Positions 52,888 to 62,642 of a stretch of DNA of 64,000 nt are shown one piece after another (within the stretch, counting starts at the first letter, position 1; each line of letters starts with the position of its first letter). The notes below the pieces were generated by a model. The model was not told the origin of the DNA and made no database searches. It saw nothing but the letters and a program-made list of their open reading frames with translations. The position numbers were made by a program, and so were the translations under genes. This stretch comes from CAWBFD01 sp963788115 (GTDB taxonomy: Bacteria; Actinomycetota; Thermoleophilia; Solirubrobacterales; 70-9), in contig CAWBFD010000004.1 in assembly GCA_963788115.1 (NCBI GenBank), forward strand, positions 744,001 to 808,000. The letters run 5' to 3'.

Positions 52888-53722
52888 CCTCGAGCACTCC
52901 AGCCTCTCGCACCCGCTCGATGTCCTCGCGTACCTTGAGCGCGACCCCGAGCGTGCGCTCGAGATCGGCGTCGCCGAGCGCGCCCAGCGCGCGCGCCCAG
53001 GCGATGGTCTCGCCCACCCCCGGGGCCTTGTAAAGGTCCTGCTCGCGCAGGCGGGCGACCGCATCGCAAACCCGATCGGCGATCTCCTCGGCGACCCCTG
53101 GCAGGCGGGCGCGCACGATCTCGGCCTCGCGCTCGCGGTTCGGATACTCGATCCAGTGGTAGAGGCAGCGGCGCTTGAGCGCGTCGTGAAGCTCGCGCGT
53201 GCGGTTGGAGGTCACGATCACGGTCGGGCGAGCACGGGCCTCGATCGTCCCCAGCTCGGGGATGGTCACCTGGTAGTCGGAGAGCAGCTCGAGCAGGAAG
53301 GCCTCGAACTCGTCGTCGGCGCGGTCGATCTCGTCGATCAGCAGCACCACCGGTCCCGGGTCCTCGATCGCCTCCAGCAGCGGGCGCTGCAGGAGGAACT
53401 CTCGCCGGAACAGGTCCTGCTGCTCGACGCCCCCCTCGGCCGCCCGGACCGCGAGCAGCTGACGCGGATAGTCCCAGTCATAGACGGCGCTGTGGACGTC
53501 GATCCCCTCGTGGCACTGGAGCCTGATCAGCCGCGCACCCGTCGCCCCGGCCAGCGCCTTCGCCGTCTCGGTCTTGCCCACTCCGGCCTCGCCCTCGAGC
53601 AGCAGCGGCTCGCCCAGGTCGAGCGCGAGGAAGACGGCGACCGACAGCCCCTCGTCGGCGAGGTATGCCTGTTCGGCGAGCGCCGCGCGGACCGCCTGCG
53701 GGTCGGCGAGGGTAACGACTAG
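52880..53722 (-). CDS. coxD: CoxD/MoxR-type AAA+ ATPase; start codon unclear
   Basis: An AAA+ ATPase of about 280 residues. Walker A is 'LLLEGEAGVGKTETAKALAG', Walker B 'VVLLIDEIDRADDEFEAFLL', sensor 1 'PTVIVTSNRTRELHDALKRR'. It would insert metal or remodel the hydroxylase with CoxE. The only canonical start in frame is GTG 53581, which falls inside Walker A and cannot be the true start. Frame and sense ('LADPQAVRAALAEQAYLADE') continue to about 53722, just at the coxM stop, but no ATG, GTG or TTG is there. A rare start or a sequencing error is likely. End coordinate given is the expected biological one. Confidence 0.85.
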   Translation of the reverse strand, partial: LVVTLADPQAVRAALAEQAYLADEGLSVAVFLALDLGEPLLLEGEAGVGKTETAKALAGATGARLIRLQCHEGIDVHSAVYDWDYPRQLLAVRAAEGGVEQQDLFRREFLLQRPLLEAIEDPGPVVLLIDEIDRADDEFEAFLLELLSDYQVTIPELGTIEARARPTVIVTSNRTRELHDALKRRCLYHWIEYPNREREAEIVRARLPGVAEEIADRVCDAVARLREQDLYKAPGVGETIAWARALGALGDADLERTLGVALKVREDIERVREAGVLEGV

Positions 53723-54561
53723 CCCCCCGCCGCCTGCTCGAGCGCCCGTCTCGTGAGCACGCGCGCCAGGTGACGCTTGTAGTCCGGGGTTGCGTTCAGG
53801 TCGCCCGGCGGATCGGTCCCCTCGGCGGCCTGCTCCGCGGCGGCCGAGATCGAGTCGGAGCTCAGGTCCTGGCCGCGAAGCGCCTCCTCGGCTGCCGTTG
53901 CCCGAAGCGGGGTCGAGCCCATGTTGGTGAAGCCGATCCGCACGTCCTCGCAGGTCCCGCCGCTGGCCTTGACCAGCGCGCAGACGCCCACCATCGCCCA
54001 GTCCTCGGCCCGGCGGGCGTACTTCTCGTACCCCCAGCCCCAGCCGTCGAGCGCCGGAAACCTGACGTCGGTGATCACCTCGTCGGCGGCGAGCGCCGTC
54101 GTCCAGTAGTCCTGGAACATCTCCGCGGCGGCGATCGTCCGCTCGCCGCCCGAGCCCTTGACGGCAACCTCGCCGTCGGTCGCGAGCAGCACCGCCGGCA
54201 GATCGGAGGCCGGATCGCCATGCGCGAGCGAGCCGCCGATCGTGCCGCGGTTGCGGACCTGCTGGTCGGCGATCAGCGAGGCGGCGTGGGCGACCACGCC
54301 GAGATCCTCGCTCGCCTCGAGCTCGGCGTGGCGGGTGCCGCCGCCGATCGACCAGCCGCCGTTGGCGGCGTCGATGCCGCGCAGCTCGTCAAGTCCGCTG
54401 ATGTCGACCAGCAGCGAGGGCGCGGCGAGCCGAAGCTTCATCAGCGGCAGCAGCGAGTGCCCGCCGGCGAGCAGCTTGGCGTCCTCGCCACCCTCGGACA
54501 GGGCGGAGATCGCCTCGTCGACGCTGGCCGCCCTGACGTAGTCGAAGCGGGGCGGGATCAC
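53719..54561 (-). CDS. coxM: Molybdenum hydroxylase FAD subunit (CoxM/CutM family)
   Basis: A 280-residue FAD-binding middle subunit that passes electrons from the Fe-S subunit to an acceptor. FAD motifs: 'AKLLAGGHSLLPLMKLRLAA' (about residues 31-50) and 'VRNRGTIGGSLAHGDPASDL' (about 102-121), then 'YEKYARRAEDWAMVGVCALV' of the C-terminal domain. GTG 54561 overlaps the coxL stop (GTGA), which fixes the start just before 'IPPRFDYVRAASVDEAI'. Length is normal. Part of a coxS-L-M-D-E-G run with overlaps at nearly every junction. Confidence 0.94.
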   Translation of the reverse strand: MIPPRFDYVRAASVDEAISALSEGGEDAKLLAGGHSLLPLMKLRLAAPSLLVDISGLDELRGIDAANGGWSIGGGTRHAELEASEDLGVVAHAASLIADQQVRNRGTIGGSLAHGDPASDLPAVLLATDGEVAVKGSGGERTIAAAEMFQDYWTTALAADEVITDVRFPALDGWGWGYEKYARRAEDWAMVGVCALVKASGGTCEDVRIGFTNMGSTPLRATAAEEALRGQDLSSDSISAAAEQAAEGTDPPGDLNATPDYKRHLARVLTRRALEQAAGG

Positions 54562-56977
54562 GATCCACGTCCTTCCTCGGACGACGCGGTGCCGCCGCCG
54601 CTGCCTCCCGCGGCCTGAATCGCGTCGAACACCCGCATCGGCGTGAGCGGCATGTCGATCTCGGTGACGCCGAGCGGCTTCAGCGCGTCGAGTACGGCCG
54701 AGACGATGGCCGGCGTAGCGCCGATCGTGCCGGCCTCGCCGACACCCTTGACGCCGAGCGAGTTCACCGGCGACGGCGTCACGGTCCGGTCGGTCTCGAA
54801 CATGGGCACCTCGGCGGCGGTGGGCAGGGCGTAGTCGACGAACGTCCCGGTCACGAGCTGTCCGTCCGAGTCGTAGACGACCTGCTCGTAGAGCGCCTGG
54901 CCGATGGCGTGGGTGACGCCCCCCTGGATCTGGCTGTCGATCAGGTTCGGGTTGATCGGCGTGCCGCAATCGTCGACCGCTACGTAGCGGATGACCTTCA
55001 CCTTGCCGGTCTCGACGTCGACCTCGGCCACGCAGGCGTGCGCGCCGAAGGGAAAGACGAAGTTCTCCGGATCGTAGAACGCGGTCTCGTCGAGCCCCGG
55101 CTCGATCTCGGTGGGGAGCTCGTCGGGAGGGACGTACGCCGCGAACGCGACATCGGCCATCGTCATCGATTTCTCGGGCGAGCCGCGGACCTGGAACTTG
55201 CCGTCGGCGAGCTCGATGTCCTCGGGCGCCGCCTCCAGCATCGCCGCGCATATCCGCTTCGCCTTGTCCTGCACCTTCTCCGCCGCCTGGGCGACGGCCT
55301 CGCCGCCCACAGACAGCGTGCGCGAGCCGTAGGTACCCCATCCCCATGGCCCGTTGGCCGTATCGCCGTGGATCACCTCCACGTTCTCGGGATCGATCCC
55401 GAGACGGTCGGCGGCGATCTGGGCGAAGCTCGTGTCGTGCCCCTGCCCGTGTGGCGCGGCGCCGCTGAACACGGTCGCCGATCCCGTGGGATGCACGCGC
55501 ACCTGGGCCGACTCGTAGAACGCCGCCTGGAGCCCGAGGTTCTGGGGCCCGACGGCCCGCGACGGCGCCAGCCCGCAGACCTCGACGTAGGTGGAGAACC
55601 CCACGCCGCGATGGATGCCCTGCCGGCGAAGCTCCTCCTGCTCCCGGCGGAAGGCATCGAGGTCGAGGCGCTCCAGGAGCAGGTCGAGCGCGCCCTCGTA
55701 GTTGCCCGAGTCGTAGATGATCCCGAGCGGGGTCGTGTACGGGAACTCGTCCTTGGTGATGAAGTTCTTGCGCCGGAGCTCGAGCGGATCCATGTCGAGC
55801 TTCTCGGCGAGCGCGTCCATCGCCAGCTCGATCCAGTAGGTGCCCTCCGGCCGCCCGGCGCCCCGGATCGCGTCCGTGCAGAACTTGTTCGTGAACGCAC
55901 CGGTGAACTGGAGGTCCAGCGCGGGGATCTTGTAGGCGCCGCCCATCACCGGGAAGCCGAGCACCGGGATGAACGGGGTGAGCAGCTGCAGGTAGGCGCC
56001 GAAGTCATTGATGTGCCGTGCTCGGCAGGCCGTGAGCGTCCCGTCGCTCTTGGCGGCGAGGGTCACGTACGCGATCTGGTCGCGGCCGTGGTGGCTTGTG
56101 GTCATGTGCTCGGAACGGGTCTCGGTCCACTTCACCGGCCGTCCGAGCCGCCTCGCCAGCGCCATCACCAGCGCCTCCTCCGGATAGACCTGCAGCTTCG
56201 CGCCGAAGCCGCCGCCGACGTCCGGGGAGATGACCCTGAGCCTGTCCTCGGGCATCCCGAGGATCCCGGAGAGCTGGAATCGCGTGATGTGCGGGATCTG
56301 GGTCGAGGAGTGAAGAACCAGGCCGTCCCCGCGCGGCTCCCCGATCGACGAGCGGGGCTCGATCGGCGCGCCCGAGGTGCGGTGGTTGACGATCCGCTTC
56401 TCCACCACCACGTCGGCCTCCGCGATCGCGGCATCGACGTCGCCGCCGGAGACCGACCACTCGTGGGTCCTGTTGCTGCCGAACTCCTCCCAGACCAGGG
56501 GGGAGCCGTCCTCCAGCGCCGCCTCCGGGTCGACGACGACGGGCTTCGGGTCATACTCCACGACCACGTCCTCGGCAGCGTCGACGACGGAGTAGCGGTC
56601 GGTGCCGACGACCACCGCGACCGGGTCGCCGACGTGCTTCACCTCGCCCCGCTTCAGGGGCCAGTGATCGGGCCGCTTGATCTCGACCCCGGGAGGGGCC
56701 CAGACCATCGGCATCGGCGCCTTGAAGTCGTCCGCGAGGTCCTCGCCGGTGAACACCGCGACCACGTCGTCGCGGGCCTCCGCCGCGGACTTGTCGATCG
56801 ACACGATCGTCGCGTGGGCCTCCGGCGAACGGACGATCGCCGCGTGGAGCATCGCGGGGAGGGCGATGTCCTCCGTGAAGGTGCCGGTCCCGGTGATGAA
56901 GCGGGGGTCTTCCTTGCGCCTGATTGCCCGGCCGACGTGCATGTCGCCCGGGTGGCCCTCCGCCGTCGTGGCCTCCA

Positions 56978-56978
<1 letters not shown>
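54558..56978 (-). CDS. coxL: Molybdenum hydroxylase large subunit, form II CoxL type
   Basis: An 806-residue molybdopterin-binding subunit of the xanthine dehydrogenase/CO dehydrogenase family. 'GRAIRRKEDPRFITGTGTFT' opens the protein; 'SPDVGGGFGAKLQVYPEEAL' and the catalytic Glu in 'LGVKGVGEAGTIGATPAIV' (about residue 756) are present. The active-site loop reads A-I-R-G-A-G-R, the form II pattern (AYRGAGR), not the VAYRCSFR loop of proven CO dehydrogenases. The substrate is thus probably not CO but another aldehyde, heterocycle or unknown compound. ATG shares one base with the coxS stop (TGATG). Confidence 0.93.
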
Positions 56979-57493
<515 letters not shown>

Positions 57494-57557
57494 TCTCTCC
57501 TCCTCGGTCGCCGGCGGGGCGATCCTACACCAGCGCAAACGGCAGCTTGCCGGGGCC

Positions 57558-57863
57558 TCAGTCCGCCTGCTGGTGCAGGCTGAAGCGGATCTCGCCCGCC
57601 TCGATCTCGGCGTCGAGCACCTTGTCGTCGAGCAGCTCCGCGGCGTCCGGCTCGAGGAACACCCGCGAGCCCTCCGCCGCCTCGAGCGCCTCGTCCGCCC
57701 CCTGGGGCGAGTCGATCAGAGAGAGCCGCACCTCACGCGCGGGCGACTCGCCGTTGCCGCGAGATTGTTCGGCGCTGATTCGCACGCCGGCGATTCTCGG
57801 TGGCCCGGCCCGGGAGACGATCGACTCGATCGCGTGCTCGGCATCGCGGGTAAGCGTCAACAT
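57558..57863 (-). CDS. HesB-like domain protein without cluster cysteines
   Basis: A 101-residue protein: 'MLTLTRDAEHAIESIVSRAG', 'GVRISAEQSRGNGESPAREV', 'SRVFLEPDAAELLDDKVLDA' and 'EIEAGEIRFSLHQQ'. The A-type carrier (HesB/IscA) fold is recognisable in the order of strands, but none of the three cluster-binding cysteines is present, so it is unlikely to carry Fe-S. ATG 57863 chosen at the family-like MLTLT start. Divergent from the PRC-barrel gene; lies upstream of the hydroxylase operon on the same strand (64-base gap). Confidence 0.78.
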   Translation of the reverse strand: MLTLTRDAEHAIESIVSRAGPPRIAGVRISAEQSRGNGESPAREVRLSLIDSPQGADEALEAAEGSRVFLEPDAAELLDDKVLDAEIEAGEIRFSLHQQAD

Positions 57864-57918
57864 CCGTCTAAGGCTTCCCGGCTCAGCCGTGGGCCAAACA
57901 CGCCAAGGGCCTCCGCAA

Positions 57919-57924
57919 TACGAT
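57919..57924 (+). promoter_or_regulatory. Putative -10 element (TACGAT) of a leaderless promoter
   Basis: TACGAT is 6 bases before GTG 57931, without a ribosome binding site. Lies in the 67-base divergent gap with the HesB-like gene. Confidence 0.4.
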
Positions 57925-57930
57925 CGCACC

Positions 57931-58296
57931 GTGGAAGACCTCGGCGCCCCCGCGTCCTATCTGACCCTCGAGAAGGGAGCTGCCGTCCTCGCCCGCGACG
58001 ACGCTCGGATCGGACGGGTCGAGCACGTGCTGGCCGATCCCGACGCCGACATCTTCGACGGCATCGTGCTCGACACCAGCGTGCTTCCCGGTGGGCACCG
58101 GTTCGTCGACGCCTCACAGGTCGACGAGGTCTACGAGCGCGGGGTGGTGCTGACGGTCGACGCGGAAGCGGCCCAGAGCCTGCCGGAGCCGAGCGAGACT
58201 CCGGCGACCGTCGACGTCGGGCCTGAGGACACCGTTCCGGACGACCTCGGCGACAAGCTCCGGCGCGCCTGGGACGTGATCAGCGGGAAGTACTGA
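57931..58296 (+). CDS. PRC-barrel/DUF2171-like small protein
   Basis: A 121-residue acidic protein. The N-terminal 75 residues form a PRC-barrel-like beta domain ('LTLEKGAAVLARDDARIGRV', 'ADIFDGIVLDTSVLPGGHRF', 'VDASQVDEVYERGVVLTVD'), a fold used as a protein- or RNA-binding module. The tail ends in a helix 'DDLGDKLRRAWDVISGKY'. Function unknown. GTG start with TACGAT 6 bases upstream, so possibly leaderless. Convergent with the Ppx/GppA gene. Confidence 0.78.
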   Translation: MEDLGAPASYLTLEKGAAVLARDDARIGRVEHVLADPDADIFDGIVLDTSVLPGGHRFVDASQVDEVYERGVVLTVDAEAAQSLPEPSETPATVDVGPEDTVPDDLGDKLRRAWDVISGKY

Positions 58297-58320
58297 GCGC
58301 GCGAGTGCGGGCGGCCGGGG

Positions 58321-59244
58321 CTAGCGCGCGAGTGCGCGGGCGCCCTCGATCGCGGCGCCGTGCAGGATGTCGCGCTCTGAGACCTCGATCTCCTCGAGGC
58401 CGAACGCGCGCATCACCTGGATCAGGATGACCACGCCCGCGACGATCGTCGGCGCCCGCCCCGGATGCAGCCCCTTCACCTGGAGCCGCTCGGACAGGGG
58501 CATCGACGAGAGCGTCGAGCACATTCGCTGGATCGAGGCGAGGCTGAGGCGGTACCCGTGAACGCGGGCCGGGTCGTAGGGCTCGAGCTCCTGGTCGATC
58601 GCGGCCAGCGAGGTCGGGGTTCCGGCCACCGCGATCCCGGTCTCGGCCTGGGCGACGGCCTCGCCCTCGAGCTCGGCGTCGATCAGTCCGCGGACGTCGG
58701 AGGCCAGGTCCTCGAGCTCGCGCGCGCTCGGCGGATCCTGCTTCAGGTGCCGCTCGCTCTGGCGGACCGTGCCGGCCTGGATCGAGGCGCGGAAGCCCAC
58801 GATGGGCCCGGAGCCGACGACCAATTCGGTCGAGCCGCCTCCGATGTCGACGACCAGGGTCTCCTCGGTCCCCTCTCGTTCGAGGGATGCCCCGAGATAG
58901 GTGAGCCGGGCCTCCTCTGCCCCGTCGAGGATGCGGGCGTCGAGGGCGAAGCGCTCGCGCAGCTCGGCCGTGAACGCCGAGGCGTTGTCGGCGTCCCGCA
59001 CGGCGCTGGTGGCGACCGCGACGACATGATCCGGCGAGAGCGGCTCGTAGGCGGCGATGTACTCGCCGACCGTGTGACACACATCCTCGATCGCCTCAGC
59101 GGCCAGGTGGCCGGCCGTATCGACGCCGCGCCCGAGCCGGGTCACCGCCGTTCGACGGGTCAGCTCGGTGACTCGATCGTCGGCGACCTCGGCGACGAGC
59201 AGCCGGGTGGAGTTGGTTCCCATGTCGATGACCGCGACGCGCAC
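58321..59244 (-). CDS. Ppx/GppA-family exopolyphosphatase
   Basis: A 307-residue ASKHA-fold phosphatase, the usual short actinobacterial form of Ppx. ATP/phosphate loops: 'VAVIDMGTNSTRLLVAEV' at the N-terminus and 'ETLVVDIGGGSTELVVGSG' (about residues 130-148). The catalytic Glu lies in 'ILDGAEEARLTYLGA'. The C-terminal domain ends 'EIEVSERDILHGAAIEGARA'. It releases phosphate from polyphosphate or hydrolyses (p)ppGpp 5'-phosphate. GTG 59244 is chosen because the domain begins at the next residue; upstream in-frame sequence is Gly/Arg/Pro-rich. Divergent from lutA. Confidence 0.93.
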   Translation of the reverse strand: MRVAVIDMGTNSTRLLVAEVADDRVTELTRRTAVTRLGRGVDTAGHLAAEAIEDVCHTVGEYIAAYEPLSPDHVVAVATSAVRDADNASAFTAELRERFALDARILDGAEEARLTYLGASLEREGTEETLVVDIGGGSTELVVGSGPIVGFRASIQAGTVRQSERHLKQDPPSARELEDLASDVRGLIDAELEGEAVAQAETGIAVAGTPTSLAAIDQELEPYDPARVHGYRLSLASIQRMCSTLSSMPLSERLQVKGLHPGRAPTIVAGVVILIQVMRAFGLEEIEVSERDILHGAAIEGARALAR

Positions 59245-59385
59245 GCCCCGACCATTCTCCCGGCTCCCTGCACCCACGGCGGTCAGCCTATCCCAGCGTC
59301 GGGGCGGCCGCCCTCCGGGCGCGGCCACTGCGTGGCGCCCGCCGCCGTCACCCCGAGCCCCCGGGCCGACCCCAGCCCCCCACAC

Positions 59386-59430
59386 CGATGGTCGAGTTAC
59401 TCACCCATAGTGAGCGAAACTCGACCATCG
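59386..59430. repeat. 45-bp nested palindrome, copy 3
   Basis: Outer arms CGATGGTCGAGTT (59386-59398) and AACTCGACCATCG (59418-59430) are perfect complements. Inner stem CTCAC (59400-59404) and GTGAG (59410-59414) encloses a 5-base loop. Lies in the divergent gap between the Ppx/GppA gene and lutA, 26 bases before the lutA start. Confidence 0.9.
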
Positions 59431-59456
59431 CAGCCCGGTGGGCGAGAATGCGGCCA

Positions 59457-60218
59457 ATGGCGCCGGCCTCGCGCCCCGCGCGCGTCTCCCTGTTCATCAC
59501 CTGCATGAGCGACACCCTGTTCCCCGAGACGGGCAGGGCCGTGGTGCGGCTGCTCGAGCGGCTCGGCCACGAGATCGAGTTTCCGGAGGAGCAGACCTGT
59601 TGCGGGCAGATGCATGCGAACTCCGGCTATCAGCTCGACGCGGTGCCGCTGGTGCGCCGGTTCGTTCGGACCTTCGGCGACGCCGAGCTCGTGGTCACGC
59701 CGTCCGGGTCCTGCGCGGCGATGATCCACCACCAATACCCCCAGCTTGCCGAGCTCGCCGGCGATGAAGCCCTCGCCGCCGAGGTCCGTGAGCTTGCCCC
59801 ACGGGTGTTCGAGCTCTCCCAGTTCCTGGTCGAGCGCCTCGGGGTCGAGGACGTGGGCGCCCACTACCCGCACCGCGTCGCCTATCACCCGACCTGCCAC
59901 TCCCTTCGCCTCCTGCGGGTCGGCGACGCGCCGCTCCGGCTGCTGCGAAGCGTGCGAGGGCTCGAGCTGCTCGAGCTCGGCGAGCCCGAGCAGTGTTGCG
60001 GCTTCGGAGGGACGTTCGCGATCAAGAACGCCGACACGTCGGCGGCCATGCTCACCGACAAGCTCCGGCACGTGCTCGACTCCGGCGCCGAGGTCGTCAC
60101 CGCCGCCGACAACTCCTGCCTGCTCCAGATCGGCGGTGGGCTCTCGCGGGCTCGCGCCGGGATCCGCGCGGTCCACCTCGCCGAGATCCTCGCCTCGACC
60201 GGGGAGGCGGCAGCATGA
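59457..60218 (+). CDS. lutA: L-lactate utilization protein LutA
   Basis: A 253-residue CCG-domain protein (glycolate oxidase iron-sulfur/heterodisulfide reductase-type), part of the LutABC L-lactate oxidation complex that makes pyruvate. It has two CCG repeats: 'FPEEQTCCGQMHANSGYQ' (about residues 42-59) with an earlier Cys in 'FITCMSDTLFPETG', and 'YHPTCHSLRLLR' with 'EPEQCCGFGGTFAIKN'. ATG 59457 gives the family-like N-terminus; ATG 59448 is possible. Its stop overlaps the lutB ATG (ATGA). The 45-bp palindrome lies just upstream. Confidence 0.94.
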   Translation: MAPASRPARVSLFITCMSDTLFPETGRAVVRLLERLGHEIEFPEEQTCCGQMHANSGYQLDAVPLVRRFVRTFGDAELVVTPSGSCAAMIHHQYPQLAELAGDEALAAEVRELAPRVFELSQFLVERLGVEDVGAHYPHRVAYHPTCHSLRLLRVGDAPLRLLRSVRGLELLELGEPEQCCGFGGTFAIKNADTSAAMLTDKLRHVLDSGAEVVTAADNSCLLQIGGGLSRARAGIRAVHLAEILASTGEAAA

Positions 60219-61652
60219 CCTTTGAGCCGGCGCCCTTCCCCGAGGCCGCCCGGGAGTCGCTTGCCGACCCGCAGCTCCGAGCGAACCTGAGCAGGGCGAC
60301 GCGCGCGATCCGAGCGCGGCGCGACCGGGTTGTGGGGGAGCTCTCCGACTGGGAGCAGCTGCGCGAGGCCGGGCAGGAGATCAAGCGGGCCGCGGTCCGT
60401 CACCTCGACCGATACCTGCCCGAGCTCGAGGCCGCGGTCGCGGACGCGGGTGGGTCCGTCCATTGGGCGCGCGACGGCGCTGAGGCGGCCGACGTCGTGG
60501 CCCGCATAGCGCGCGAGCAGGGGACGGACGAGGTGATCAAGGTGAAGTCGCTCGCCACCGACGAGATCGAGCTCAACGAGCGGCTCGCCGGCCGCGGGAT
60601 CCGGGCCGTGGAGACCGACCTCGCCGAGCTGATCGTGCAGCTCGGCGGCGATCAGCCCTCTCACATCGTGGTCCCGGCGATCCACCGCAACCGAGCCGAG
60701 ATCCGCGACATCCTGATGCGCGGGCTGGGTCTGGACGAGCTGGGCGCCGAGCCGGCCGAGCTCGCCGAGGCGGCGCGGCGGCACCTGCGGGAGAAGTTCC
60801 TCTCGGTGCCGGTCGCCGTCAGCGGCGCCAACTTCGCCGTCGCTGAGACCGGAGCGGTCTGCGTGGTCGAGTCCGAGGGAAACGGGCGCATGTGCACGAC
60901 GCTGCCACGCGCGCTGGTCACCGTGATGGGGATCGAGAAGGTCCTGCCCCGGTTCCGCGACCTCGAGGTGATGCTGCAGCTGCTGCCGCGCTCGGCAACA
61001 GGGGAGCGGATGAACCCCTACACCTCGCTTTGGAGCGGAGTGAGCGCCGGCGACGGTCCGCAGGAGTTCCACCTGGTCCTGCTCGACAACGGTCGCACCG
61101 ATGTGCTCGCCGATCCCGCGGGCCGCGATGCGCTCCATTGCATCCGGTGTGCCGCCTGCCTGAATGTCTGCCCCGTGTATCAGCGAACGGGCGGACATGC
61201 CTATCGCTCGGTGTATCCCGGGCCGATCGGGGCGATCCTGACCCCGCAGCTCGAGCGGCTCGAGAGTGGCGAGACCCTCCCATGGGCATCGAGCCTCTGC
61301 GGGGCCTGCTACGAGGTCTGCCCGGTGAAGATCGACATCCCGTCGCTGCTCGTGCACCTGCGTGGCCGGGTCGTCCGGGAGCGCAAGCGCGGCGCGGCTG
61401 GCCGGCAGGCTGGACGGCGAGCGGCTCGCGATGCGCGCCGTGGCCAGAGCCTTCTCGACCCCCAAGCGCTACGAGGCGGCCCAGCGCGCGGTGCGGGCCG
61501 GTCAGTTCCCGTTCGCTCGCGGCGGCTCGATCAAGCGCCTGCCGCCGCCGCTCGCCGCGTGGACCGCGGTTCGCGACATGCGGCCAGTGCCGCCACAGAC
61601 GTTTCGGGAGTGGTGGCGCGAACGCGAGGCCCGGAAGGGAGGGGAGGGGTGA
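60215..61652 (+). CDS. lutB: L-lactate utilization iron-sulfur protein LutB (single-base frameshift)
   Basis: LutB with a C-terminal frame change. The first about 388 residues are normal: 'RDRVVGELSDWEQLREAGQE', 'VKSLATDEIELNERLAGRG', 'SVPVAVSGANFAVAETGAVC', and two ferredoxin clusters 'CIRCAACLNVCPVYQ' and 'LCGACYEVCPVKIDIPSLLV'. Between about 61380 and 61410 the sense moves to another frame ('LDGERLAMRAVARAFSTPKR', 'PPPLAAWTAVRDMRPVPPQT') ending at TGA 61650-61652, which overlaps the lutC GTG. With one base removed the protein is 478 residues, the family length. Read without correction the frame runs on into lutC as a fusion with a nonsense linker. Confidence 0.88.
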
Positions 61653-62296
61653 GCGCCGCGCGGGCTGAGATCCTGGCGCGAATCGGCCATGCGCTCGCCG
61701 ACGTGCCCGCCGAGGAGGACCCGGACGCGCGGACCGCGAGCGGCTACGCCACCGCTTCCGAATTGGCTCCAGCGGAGGTGGTCGAGCAGTTCGCGGCCCG
61801 CGTCGCCGACTACCGCGCTCGCGTCCGACCGACCGCCGCCGCCGAGATTGCCGCGACGGTCGGCGAGGCGCTCGCCGAGCACGGGGCGAGCCGGGTCGTG
61901 ATCCCGCCCGACCTGCCGGACGGGTGGCGTCCGGCCGGGTTCGACTGGGTGATCGACGACGGCGCGCTCGCGGCCACCGAGCTCGACGCCCTGGACGGCG
62001 CCCTCACCGGCTGCGCTCTGGCGATCGCCGAGACGGGCACGTTCGTCCTCGACGGCGGCCCCGGCCAGGGGCGACGGGCGCTGACGCTCGTTCCCGACCT
62101 CCACGTCTGCGTCGTTGAGGCCGAGCGCATCGTTGGCACGGTGCCCGAGGCGATCCGCGCGCTCGAGGCCGGAGCGCGGGAGCACCGCCGCCCCCTGACC
62201 TTGGTCTCCGGGCCCTCGGCGACGTCGGACATCGAGCTCAAGCGGGTCGAGGGCGTCCACGGCCCCCGCCGGCTCGAGCTGGTGATCGCGGGCTGA
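61649..62296 (+). CDS. lutC: L-lactate utilization protein LutC
   Basis: A 215-residue LUD-domain protein, third part of the LutABC system. 'MSAARAEILARIGHALADVP' opens it; the core has 'GCALAIAETGTFVLDGGPGQ', 'RRALTLVPDLHVCVVEAERI' and the signature end 'LVSGPSATSDIELKRVEGVH'. GTG 61649 overlaps the lutB stop (GTGA) and is preceded by a purine-rich GGGAGG site. Followed by the initiator tRNA gene. Confidence 0.95.
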   Translation: MSAARAEILARIGHALADVPAEEDPDARTASGYATASELAPAEVVEQFAARVADYRARVRPTAAAEIAATVGEALAEHGASRVVIPPDLPDGWRPAGFDWVIDDGALAATELDALDGALTGCALAIAETGTFVLDGGPGQGRRALTLVPDLHVCVVEAERIVGTVPEAIRALEAGAREHRRPLTLVSGPSATSDIELKRVEGVHGPRRLELVIAG

Positions 62297-62330
62297 AAAC
62301 CCTTCCATTGGTAAATTGATCTGTTCACGC

Positions 62331-62404
62331 CGCGGGGTGGAGCAGTCAGGTAGCTCGCCGGGCTCATAACCCGGAGGTCGCGGGTTCAAATCCCGCCCCC
62401 GCTA
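62331..62404 (+). tRNA. Initiator tRNA-Met (CAU)
   Basis: Cloverleaf with acceptor CGCGGGG/CCCCGCT, unpaired first position (C1 opposite T72, a feature of initiator tRNAs), anticodon stem CCGGG/CCCGG with the three G-C pairs typical of initiators, loop CTCATAA (anticodon CAT), and T-arm GCGGGTTCAAATCCCGC. Discriminator A at 62404; CCA not encoded. A terminator follows at once. Confidence 0.95.
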
Positions 62405-62416
62405 TACCAGCGAAAG

Positions 62417-62436
62417 CCCCGCAACTGCGGGGGTTT
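62417..62436 (+). terminator. Rho-independent terminator after the initiator tRNA
   Basis: CCCCGC (62417-62422), loop AACT, GCGGGG (62427-62432), then GTTTTT. Placed 13 bases after the tRNA end, on the same strand. Confidence 0.88.
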
Positions 62437-62642
62437 TTCTTCGCTTCGAACCCGCTCCCAAGCGCTCATTTTCGCTTCCGGACAACCGCGGGGACAACAG
62501 CCTGCGGGTCTGCTGCAGGCAACTCAGCGAGCGGCGAGGCGGAGTTGTGTGCTGACGGACGGCCGGCGCAGCTGGCTGGCGGCCGGTGCCAACGAGAGGC
62601 AACTCGTCCGGATGGAGGGGGGTGCGGCAATTCCCCTGATCG

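Noticed and set aside
59993..62296. One 767-residue open frame spanning lutB and lutC
   Set aside because: The linker is Arg/Gly-rich nonsense, the alternative frame holds the proper LutB C-terminus, and lutC has its own coupled GTG start. It is a frameshift, not a natural fusion.
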